DNA of 8,265 nt from Rickettsiales bacterium (GTDB taxonomy: Bacteria > Pseudomonadota > Alphaproteobacteria > Rickettsiales > UBA1997): positions 1 through 8,265 of the forward strand of contig CANGQE010000046.1 of assembly GCA_947455845.1 (NCBI GenBank), written 5' to 3'. Of the stretch, positions 1-5,349 are shown piece after piece. The stretch's first letter is position 1. Each line of letters opens with the position of its first letter. A model generated the notes under the pieces. That model saw nothing but the letters and a program-made list of their open reading frames with translations, ran no database searches and was not told the origin of the DNA. Both the position numbers and the translations under genes were made by a program.

Positions 1-838
1 AGCCAAAGTTAAAAATGTGACCTACTTCAATACCGCGTCTGGAGGATAGTTGATCAGCAGCAATCGGGCATTTTTTTTCATCGTGCAAATCATCAGCCAT
101 GGCGTAAAGATTTTGCATTTCTTCAATGTTGAATTTTTTTGACTCATCTAATTCATCAAATTTTTTGTCGTAAAAAATCGCACTTTCACCAGTATCGGCC
201 AGAACGTGAAATTCGTGGGATAAGTCACCGCCAATAGCACCCGTATCAGCACGCAGAGCAATTGGTTTTAATCCCATTTTGCGGAAAATTTTAAAGTAAG
301 TTTCGTACATTAAATTGTAGGTTTTTTTGGCGCTGGTTTCATCAATGTCGAAAGAATAAGAATCTTTCATTAAAAACTCGCGGCCACGCATTAGGCCGAA
401 GCGCGGGCGAATTTCGTCACGGAATTTCCAGTGAATTTGGTAAAGATTTTTTGGTAAATCTTTGTAGGAAGTGACGTTTTTGCGGAAGATGTCGGTAACT
501 ACTTCTTCGTGAGTTGGTCCGTAAAGAATGTCGCGATCGTGACGGTCTTTAATGCGTAACATTTCTTTGCCGTAAGCCTCGTAGCGGCCTGACTCAATCC
601 ACAATTCTGCCGGTTGAATTGTTGGCATTAAAATTTCTAAAGCTCCCGCCTTATCCATTTCTTCTTTGATGATTTTTTCAACTTTGCGCAAAACTTTTAA
701 ACCGAGCGGCAGCCAAGTGTAAATTCCGGTTGCGGTTTGACGAATCATGCCGGCGCGAACCATTAATTGGTGCGAAGCGACTGTGGCATCAATTGGGTTT
801 TCTTTGAGTGTTGGGAGGAAATATTGAGAAAGTTTCAT
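1..838 (-). CDS. proS: Prolyl-tRNA synthetase, N-terminal 279 residues (3' end outside window)
   Basis: Class II aminoacyl-tRNA synthetase that charges tRNA-Pro with proline in the cytoplasm. The start is the ATG at 838-836, giving the typical opening MKLSQYFLPTLKE. The substrate-binding GPTHEE motif is at residues 107-112, and class II motif 2 (FRDEIRPRFG, then REFLMKD) at 139-159. GGDLSHEFHVLA at 203-214 is followed after only about 55 residues by RGIEVGHIF at 268-276. In E. coli-type enzymes an editing (INS) domain of roughly 180 residues separates these two blocks, so this is the short form known from alphaproteobacteria, including Rickettsia. The reading frame is uninterrupted and runs off the left edge; motif 3 and the anticodon-binding domain lie outside. 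No Shine-Dalgarno sequence precedes the ATG, and a palindrome at 875-917 lies just upstream. Identification is secure. Confidence 0.97.
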   Translation of the reverse strand, partial: MKLSQYFLPTLKENPIDATVASHQLMVRAGMIRQTATGIYTWLPLGLKVLRKVEKIIKEEMDKAGALEILMPTIQPAELWIESGRYEAYGKEMLRIKDRHDRDILYGPTHEEVVTDIFRKNVTSYKDLPKNLYQIHWKFRDEIRPRFGLMRGREFLMKDSYSFDIDETSAKKTYNLMYETYFKIFRKMGLKPIALRADTGAIGGDLSHEFHVLADTGESAIFYDKKFDELDESKKFNIEEMQNLYAMADDLHDEKKCPIAADQLSSRRGIEVGHIFNFG

Positions 839-1152
839 TGGGAGTTTTGAAGTTTAAGGATTACCGAGACCGCGACGCGGTGGACCCCGTCTTCACGACT
901 GGGTCTAGTCCACGCGTTAAATATTATTTTTTCATCCTGCACGCAAAAAGAATATTGCAAATTCATTTTTACACCTGATTTTGTCCGTCCCTAATTATTT
1001 TTTCAGAATTCACTTAAAAATGAATAACCTAAAAAACTACTTCACAGAAAATTCAATCTCCCTTCCCGCCGCCTCTTTTTGTTGTTGCTGCTAGTTTTTC
1101 TTCCTACCCCTTCCTTTTTCTACAAGTTCTTTCAGCAAATCTCGGTTAATTT
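839..1152. other. Non-coding stretch upstream of proS
   Basis: About 310 bases separate the proS start from the next candidate gene, which diverges from it. The only clear structure is the palindrome at 875-917. The rest is AT-rich, with a strongly pyrimidine-rich plus strand from about 1070 to 1135. I found no tRNA, no convincing -35/-10 pair and no reading frame of useful length. The proS promoter must lie here if transcription starts nearby. Confidence 0.6.
875..917. repeat. Imperfect palindromic element in the proS upstream region
   Basis: The inner stem pairs 883-891 with 897-905 (8 of 9 positions) around a 5-nt loop at 892-896. ACGCG at 875-879 pairs with CGCGT at 913-917 to close it, and TGGAC (881-885) can alternatively pair with GTCCA (908-912). 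Stem length and loop size match the other palindromes in this window (1785-1823 and 4364-4439). It starts 37 bp from the proS start codon, so it lies in the proS promoter or leader. No T-run follows it in the proS direction, so it is unlikely to terminate there. Probably a dispersed intergenic repeat. Confidence 0.6.
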
Positions 1153-1479
1153 ATGGTCACCCTCAAATCAGTCACAGCTCTAGTAATCGTATTTCTAGGT
1201 CAGAGCAATTTTTTCTCGCACAGATATTCTTATTTAACCGAAAAACTTAGTCATAAAAAAGATCGCCAAGTTGAGTTAGAAGATAAAAAAACTGCCTCAA
1301 AACAAGGCGTATCAAGATTTAGCGATAATAGCAAAGTTGGTATAAAAAAAGTTTTCCTCAAAAGTTTTCCTCAAAATATTCAAGCTTTAATTAATCCAAT
1401 TAATTTTACCCTTGCGCTTAAAGATGTTGCGCAACTTGAATCCAATAAGTTCCGCCTAATGTTGTTTGGTTGTTGTTAG
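1153..1479 (+). CDS. Hypothetical protein, 108 residues, doubtful
   Basis: I do not recognise this protein. It opens with a short hydrophobic stretch (residues 6-16, VTALVIVFLG-like), continues with a lysine-rich polar middle (about 23-70) and ends in two cysteines. It could be a small anchored or exported protein, but the hydrophobic part is short and no signal-peptidase site is clear. In favour: codon use in the middle is plausible for this genome (AAA, GAA, GAT, TTA). Against: there is no ribosome-binding site, no recognisable family, and a 13-bp tandem duplication (1351-1376) that shifts the frame. Without the second copy the frame would close a few codons later. It stands alone, diverging from proS and upstream of the small lipoprotein gene on the same strand. 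Confidence 0.3.
   Translation: MVTLKSVTALVIVFLGQSNFFSHRYSYLTEKLSHKKDRQVELEDKKTASKQGVSRFSDNSKVGIKKVFLKSFPQNIQALINPINFTLALKDVAQLESNKFRLMLFGCC
1351..1376. repeat. 13-bp perfect tandem duplication
   Basis: The unit GTTTTCCTCAAAA occurs twice head to tail, at 1351-1363 and 1364-1376. Thirteen is not a multiple of three, so the duplication changes the reading frame of the hypothetical gene at 1153-1479. It looks like a recent slippage or duplication event and suggests weak coding constraint here. Confidence 0.85.
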
Positions 1480-1614
1480 GCCATTTCAAGCCTTCCCCAT
1501 TTTTCTAAGTTAAAAAGATGATTTATCCCGCGGCCTTTTTTGCCATTCGGGGAAGCATTCCTTCAGTTAAAATTCGTCATTGATGTCGCGGGTCTTAATC
1601 CAAAAAAAGACTTT

Positions 1615-1749
1615 ATGAAATATCTAATAATCCTACTCGCCCTAAGCGGCTGTGCTATAGATGCTGCCCGCAGCGACAGTTGTGTTTTCTACAATTGGCA
1701 AGATAACGACCCCCATTGCAGCAGGTATAATTTGGTGAGTGTGCGTTGA
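1615..1749 (+). CDS. Probable small lipoprotein, 44 residues
   Basis: From the ATG at 1615 the frame encodes a lipoprotein-like signal sequence: MKYLIILLALSGC, with a Lys after the start, a hydrophobic core at residues 4-10 and a lipobox L10-S11-G12-C13. Signal peptidase II would cleave before Cys13, leaving a 32-residue lipid-anchored peptide that contains two more cysteines (in DSCVFYNW and DPHCSRYN) able to form a disulphide. The frame extends upstream to a TTG at 1540, but that start would bury the signal sequence 25 residues into the protein, so the inner ATG is preferred. An A-rich run (AAAAAAAGA) precedes it, not a true Shine-Dalgarno. The gene ends 36 bp before a strong hairpin. I recognise no family; entericidin-like or other tiny envelope lipoproteins are possible analogues only in form. 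Confidence 0.5.
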   Translation: MKYLIILLALSGCAIDAARSDSCVFYNWQDNDPHCSRYNLVSVR

Positions 1750-1784
1750 CAAATAGGTTAAAAATAAAACTAGCAATACTTCCC

Positions 1785-1823
1785 ACACGTGTCACCCCGC
1801 AGCAAGTGCGGGGTGACACGTGT
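1785..1823. terminator. Perfect 17-bp hairpin between convergent genes
   Basis: Bases 1785-1801 (ACACGTGTCACCCCGCA) pair perfectly with 1807-1823 around the loop GCAAG. The hairpin lies 36 bp past the lipoprotein stop and 45 bp past the esterase stop, between two genes that converge on it, so it could act as a bidirectional transcription end. T-runs on both sides are weak, so this is not a textbook Rho-independent terminator. Its 8-bp core and loop align column for column with the palindrome arms at 4364-4439, so it is also a member of a dispersed repeat family. Confidence 0.55.
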
Positions 1824-1842
1824 AGGTAGGTTTGTTAGTTAG

Positions 1843-1870
1843 CGTCATCTGGAACTTGTTTCAGGATCTA
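1843..1870. repeat. Eroded copy of the 27-bp palindromic repeat, overlapping the esterase stop codon
   Basis: This stretch matches 4413-4440 at 26 of 28 positions; the two differences (CT changed to TG at 1850-1851) break the stem that the intact copy can form. Its right end supplies the stop codon (TAG on the minus strand, 1870-1868) of the esterase gene. Confidence 0.8.
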
Positions 1871-2527
1871 AGCAATTTGTTTCTTAATAAAATTCTGCGC
1901 CATGCGAATTCCGTGGATGTCGATTGAGTGGTCTAAGTGAGGAATGGCGTGGGATTCGAAGGACATGCTTTTTTCTTCCAGAAGTTTTTTGGCTTCTAAG
2001 AAACTTTCGAAAGGCACTACTGAATCAGCTTCGCCGTGAATTAGGCAAATGTTTGGTTGGGATGAGGTTTGTTCTCCAAGCATTTCAGGAAGAATTAATT
2101 TTCCGGAAAAGGCGATTACGCCGGCGGGTTTATTAGATTTGATGAAGCCTTGATAAAGTGCCATCATTGCCCCTTGGGAAAATCCGACAATGAATAAATT
2201 TTCAACAGTCAAATTAAAACGCGCTAGTTGGGTATCGATGAAATTTCCTAAAATTTGATTGGCTCTTTTAATATCTTGGCCCATTACAGCAAGACTCTTT
2301 CTTTCAAATCCTGAACTTAATGAAAACCATTGATAAGCGTGAGGAAAGCCGCCTTCCCAAGGTTCAATGGCATTAGGAGAAATGAAGTGGGCATTAGGGA
2401 CAGCACGCTTAAACTCGTGGGCGAGGTCAATTAAATTTTCGCCATTGGCGCCGTAGCCATGCAAGAAAATCACTAGATATTTGGGATTTTTTGCATCAGA
2501 ATATTCGTAGAATTTTATTTCGGACAT
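1868..2527 (-). CDS. Phospholipase/carboxylesterase-family serine hydrolase (YpfH-like), 219 residues
   Basis: Alpha/beta hydrolase of the Abhydrolase_2 (phospholipase/carboxylesterase, acyl-protein-thioesterase-like) family, expected to cleave short acyl or thioester bonds; the substrate cannot be read from sequence. Visible features are an oxyanion strand LVIFLHGYGANG (residues 18-29), the nucleophile elbow GFSQG with Ser117, the acid Asp168 in HGEADSVVPF, and His200 in PHLDHSID, a complete catalytic triad in the right order. The HFISPNA and W-E-G-G-F region (about 47-61) is also typical. There is no signal peptide, so it is probably cytoplasmic. Length is normal for the family. The start at 2527 is close to the conserved first strand; no Shine-Dalgarno is present. 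It diverges from ccmA with 38 bp between start codons, and its stop codon is formed by a repeat. Confidence 0.93.
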   Translation of the reverse strand: MSEIKFYEYSDAKNPKYLVIFLHGYGANGENLIDLAHEFKRAVPNAHFISPNAIEPWEGGFPHAYQWFSLSSGFERKSLAVMGQDIKRANQILGNFIDTQLARFNLTVENLFIVGFSQGAMMALYQGFIKSNKPAGVIAFSGKLILPEMLGEQTSSQPNICLIHGEADSVVPFESFLEAKKLLEEKSMSFESHAIPHLDHSIDIHGIRMAQNFIKKQIA

Positions 2528-2565
2528 AGTGGAAATTAATCAGTAAAATCAAGGTTCTAGAAGGT
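2528..2565. promoter_or_regulatory. Very short divergent intergenic region, esterase / ccmA
   Basis: Only 38 bp separate the esterase and ccmA start codons, which point away from each other. Two ordinary promoters with leaders do not fit without overlapping each other or the coding regions, so transcripts are probably leaderless or the promoters lie inside the opposite gene. I see no clear -35/-10 pair. An AAGG at 2551-2554 and another ending 1 nt before the ccmA ATG are badly spaced for ribosome binding. Confidence 0.35.
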
Positions 2566-3174
2566 ATGCTCACAATTGATAATCTTTCATTATTCAAAGA
2601 TCACAAGAAAATTTTTAGTGAACTGGGCTTCTCAGTAAGCATCAATTCTGCTCTAATAATTACGGGCAAAAATGGTTCGGGGAAAAGTAGTTTACTTAAA
2701 ATTCTAGCGGGAATTTCTAAGGCTACTGGGGGGAAAATTTTGTGGGGTGGTGAGGATGTCGAAAATTTTCGTGATACTTTTAACGGCGACAGTCAATTTT
2801 TAGGACACAAAAATTTTCTTAAACATGAGTTAACGGTTGCTGAAAATTTACTTTTTTACGCTCGCCTTAATGGCACAGAGTTAGCTCTTTCATCAGCTTT
2901 AAGTTTTTTTAGGCTGACAGATTTTGCTGATGCAAAAATAAAAAATCTTTCTGCCGGTTGGCAAAAAAGAGTGATGTTGGCCAAGCTTTTATGCTGTCCG
3001 GCGACGATCTGGTTTTTGGATGAGCCTTCAAATAATTTAGATAAAGCCGGTAAAGAAATGCTGCATGGTTTGATTAAAACCAGAGTTAAGGAGGAGGGCT
3101 TGGTGATAATGGCAACTCATGACGAGGCGTTTTTTGATTTGGGTGCGCGGTTGGATTTAGAAGATTTTATTTAA
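2566..3174 (+). CDS. ccmA: Cytochrome c biogenesis ATP-binding protein CcmA, 202 residues
   Basis: ATPase subunit of the CcmAB haem-export/CcmE-release complex of system I cytochrome c maturation, acting at the cytoplasmic face of the inner membrane. Visible motifs are Walker A GKNGSGKS (residues 34-41), the Q-loop SQFLGHKN (76-83, Q77), the ABC signature LSAGWQKRV (128-136), Walker B TIWFLDEP (147-154, Glu153), the D-loop SNNLD and the switch His185 in MATHD. The small single-domain size, the FLGHKNFLKHELTVAENL block and the LSAGxQ signature separate CcmA from general ABC ATPases. It normally precedes ccmB, but here it ends 17 bp from a convergent, unrelated gene, so ccmB must lie elsewhere. 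Dispersed ccm genes are known in Rickettsiales. A CcmA identity is likely; an orphan ABC ATPase is the alternative. Confidence 0.88.
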   Translation: MLTIDNLSLFKDHKKIFSELGFSVSINSALIITGKNGSGKSSLLKILAGISKATGGKILWGGEDVENFRDTFNGDSQFLGHKNFLKHELTVAENLLFYARLNGTELALSSALSFFRLTDFADAKIKNLSAGWQKRVMLAKLLCCPATIWFLDEPSNNLDKAGKEMLHGLIKTRVKEEGLVIMATHDEAFFDLGARLDLEDFI

Positions 3175-3191
3175 CAATGCGTAGGCCTTAA

Positions 3192-4220
3192 TTAATTGTG
3201 ATTGACGCCAATATTATATTTCTTCCCTAGATAATCTTCGACCAAGAAGCGATCCTCTTGTTTCAATGGGCCACAAACAAAAATCACTTCTGAAACATCA
3301 AAATCCAAGGTATTGTTAGTATCAAATTCGGCGTGACGACCGATTTTAATCGGATCCATATTTATTGATTGACCGTCATCGGCTTTACTTGAATTCACAT
3401 TGTAAGATGAAGTGCCGTTTACATAGGTGATGAAGCTATTATTATATTTGCGTTCGAGAGTGATGATGTAATTTCTTCCTGCTGACAAAGTGTAACCGGG
3501 AAGATAAGTGGCTGTACCAAGGCTGGGAAAATAAGCCGAGGCAGATCCATCGGGGCGGATATTTGGTCTTAAGGCATTTCCGGTTGTAATTTCTAAGCCA
3601 AATAAGGAAGAGCCCCCATTTGCAGATGAGGAGCAAAGCACAACTGATCCTGCGGAATCGGTGCAAGTTCTATCGAAAATAAATCCAACTCCGCTGCGAT
3701 ATTTTATTACAACGAATAAAGTCATGCTGTCTCTAGGTAAATTTCTCATTGCCTTATCAACAGTAAGGTAGCGATAAGCGGTAGAGCCATTATTGGTAAA
3801 GCGCAATGTTGGAATATTATTAATACCATCTTCGATGTAAGTGGGGCCTCTGCTGTTTAAAATAGTACCTCCGGCTGCAGAATTGTAGCTAACAAGGTTG
3901 CTATTGTTTTTCTGGGCGGCTTGGGCGGTGTATTTGTAAGAATTTTGCGGATTAACATCATTCCAGATGGTAATGGTTGCTTGATCAACCGCTTCAGCAG
4001 ATAAGAAGTTATTATCTAAACTAGTTTCAAACCACAGGGATAATCCTTTAAGGCTGTTTACGGGTGAACTTTGCGTCATCGTCTGAGCCATCTTTAAGCG
4101 CGACTCTTTAATCAGGCGTGAAGCTTGAGTAACACCGGCAATCAGAATTCCGATGATTATAAGTACGATTGATATCTCAATTAGGGAAAAGGCTTTGAGA
4201 GCGGTAAAACCTTTTTTCAT
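3192..4220 (-). CDS. Prepilin-like protein with C-terminal LamG/concanavalin-like domain, 342 residues
   Basis: The N-terminus is a type IV pilin/type II secretion pseudopilin signal: a basic leader of 10 residues, then F11-S-L-I-E15 with the +5 glutamate and a hydrophobic helix to about residue 30. The residue before the cleavage site is Ala10, not the usual Gly. After a linker (about 38-57) the rest resembles a LamG-like beta-sandwich: LKGLSLWFE (57-65) with WNDVNP (86-91), then IPTLRF, MTLFVVIKYRS, a haem-free stretch with one Cys pair (RTC, VLC), and the typical closing strand and helix VSEVIF...QEDRFLVEDYLGKKYNI (309-337). Prepilin peptidase would process it, leaving it inner-membrane anchored or assembled in a pilus or pseudopilus, with the lectin-like domain exposed. 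No other pilus genes are in the window and no Shine-Dalgarno precedes the start. The prepilin part is sure; the domain assignment rests on pattern recognition. Confidence 0.85.
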   Translation of the reverse strand: MKKGFTALKAFSLIEISIVLIIIGILIAGVTQASRLIKESRLKMAQTMTQSSPVNSLKGLSLWFETSLDNNFLSAEAVDQATITIWNDVNPQNSYKYTAQAAQKNNSNLVSYNSAAGGTILNSRGPTYIEDGINNIPTLRFTNNGSTAYRYLTVDKAMRNLPRDSMTLFVVIKYRSGVGFIFDRTCTDSAGSVVLCSSSANGGSSLFGLEITTGNALRPNIRPDGSASAYFPSLGTATYLPGYTLSAGRNYIITLERKYNNSFITYVNGTSSYNVNSSKADDGQSINMDPIKIGRHAEFDTNNTLDFDVSEVIFVCGPLKQEDRFLVEDYLGKKYNIGVNHN

Positions 4221-4363
4221 AAAGCCGAATGAGTAGTGGGGTTAGATTGATTGTAAGCAAGATCAAAAAGGTGCTTTTTCTGTAAAAAGAATTCAACCAA
4301 AAGGACTTGTGTATTGCGAGAATTTTTTAAATGTACTCTTGGTGAGACTGGGGGAGACGAGAC

Positions 4364-4439
4364 AGATCCTGAAACAAGTTCAGGATGACGGTAACTCTCG
4401 ATCTCCCATCATCGTCATCCTGAACTTGTTTCAGGATCT
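4364..4439. repeat. REPIN-like element: two palindromic repeats in inverted orientation
   Basis: Bases 4364-4390 and 4413-4439 are a perfect 27-bp inverted repeat separated by 22 bp. Each arm is itself a hairpin: ATCCTGAA pairs with TTCAGGAT across a 5-nt loop (ACAAG or its complement CTTGT). Two REP-type palindromes facing each other match the layout of REPIN elements, which a RAYT-type transposase moves in trans; no such gene is in this window. It lies between the rlmJ stop (10 bp away) and the start of the pilin gene, so it could also form the 3' end of the mlaE-rlmJ transcript. Confidence 0.85.
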
Positions 4440-4449
4440 ATTTGGAGTG

Positions 4450-5331
4450 CTACAAATCCCTCAAACAATTCACTTCAACTTTCGCTTCATCCGATTTTTT
4501 TAAAACCTGCAAAACTTGTGGCAAAATCATTTTTAATTTTTCATCTAACTGCCACGGAGCGTTAAAAACAAACATCCCGCAAGCATGCATTTTAGTTTCT
4601 TCAGATGTTTGTCCAATGTCAAAAGTGGTGTGTAAAATTTTAGCAAATTTTAATTCGGCCATTTGGCGGTGAAACTTTTCCAAAACTTCGGTGTCACTTT
4701 TAATGATCGGATACCAAGCTAAATAAGTGCCGTGAGCAAAGCGTCGGTGGGCTTCTTCTAAATTTACAATAATTTTTTCGTAATCGTCAGAAATCTTTTT
4801 TTGATCTTTTTCAAAGGCGGGATCAATCACAATCAATCCGCGTTTTTCTGCTGGCGGTAATTTTGATTTTAATAATGAAAAACCATCTTCTTTAAGCAGA
4901 GAAAATTTATCACTGCCGGCAAAGGCTTTTTTTAATTGCAAAAAATCTTCACGATTTAATTCAGCAAAAAGCGCGCGATCATCACGGCGTAAATAATCTT
5001 TTATTAAGACGGGAGAACCGGCGTAGGTTCTGAGTTTGTGAGGTAACTCTGCAATTTCACAAAAATTAATTTTAGCTAAAATTCTTAAATAACGTTCTGG
5101 CAAAAAATCGGCGAAATTTTTTTGAGCTAAAAGTTTTTTTATTCCCTCATTAGCTTCAAAAGTTTTCAGGGATTTTTCATCGGCGAGATCGTATTTTCCA
5201 ATTCCGGCGTGAGTGTCGAGGGCAAAAAACGCTGTTGGTTTTTCGTGAAGTTTTTCTAAGCAGAGAATGAGAATAATGTGTTTAAAAACATCAGCAAAAT
5301 TTCCGGCGTGGTAGATGTGGTGGTAGTTCAT
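4450..5331 (-). CDS. rlmJ: 23S rRNA (adenine2030-N6)-methyltransferase, 293 residues
   Basis: SAM-dependent methyltransferase that modifies A2030 of 23S rRNA in the cytoplasm. The N-terminus MNYHHIYHAGNFADVFKH is characteristic of RlmJ. LDTHAGIGKYDL (38-49) is the SAM-binding motif I, YAGSP (103-107) is also family-typical, and the catalytic motif IV is IDPAFE (169-174, Asp170). The usual form is DPPYE, so the second proline and the tyrosine are replaced by Ala and Phe. Further matches are YLAWYPI, and HACGMFVFNAPW near the C-terminus. The length is slightly above the roughly 280 residues of the E. coli enzyme. It starts 18 bp after mlaE and on the same strand, so it is probably the second gene of an mlaE-rlmJ operon. 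No Shine-Dalgarno is seen, which may imply SD-independent initiation. Confidence 0.94.
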   Translation of the reverse strand: MNYHHIYHAGNFADVFKHIILILCLEKLHEKPTAFFALDTHAGIGKYDLADEKSLKTFEANEGIKKLLAQKNFADFLPERYLRILAKINFCEIAELPHKLRTYAGSPVLIKDYLRRDDRALFAELNREDFLQLKKAFAGSDKFSLLKEDGFSLLKSKLPPAEKRGLIVIDPAFEKDQKKISDDYEKIIVNLEEAHRRFAHGTYLAWYPIIKSDTEVLEKFHRQMAELKFAKILHTTFDIGQTSEETKMHACGMFVFNAPWQLDEKLKMILPQVLQVLKKSDEAKVEVNCLRDL

Positions 5332-5349
5332 GAGTGTTAAATTATTAAT

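Noticed and set aside
875..917. T-box or attenuator controlling proS
   Set aside because: No T-box consensus, no alternative terminator with a T-run in the proS direction, and T-boxes are not expected in alphaproteobacteria.
1037..1150. Minus-strand reading with protein-like composition (NRDLLKELVEKGRGRKKN, stop, then QQQQKEAAGREIEFSVK)
   Set aside because: It has an in-frame TAG in the middle, stops immediately upstream and no proper start codon. The glutamine and glycine-arginine runs follow from the pyrimidine-rich plus strand. A gene remnant is possible but not supportable.
1492..1555. Inverted repeat CTTCCCC / GGGGAAG
   Set aside because: Seven base pairs across a 50-bp gap with no further pairing is close to chance level.
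1924..2136. Plus-strand frame opposite the esterase gene
   Set aside because: Arginine-rich shadow of a well-identified gene on the other strand.
3442..3666. Second minus-strand frame within the pilin-like gene
   Set aside because: Different frame of a recognised gene, no family similarity.
4243..4260. Possible -10 box (TACAAT on the minus strand, 4255-4250) for the pilin-like gene
   Set aside because: Reasonable distance to the start codon, but no acceptable -35 hexamer at 16-18 bp, so it is not called as a promoter.
4309..4672. Two plus-strand frames across the REP doublet and the end of rlmJ
   Set aside because: They translate the repeat and the antisense of rlmJ; no start context and no recognisable protein.
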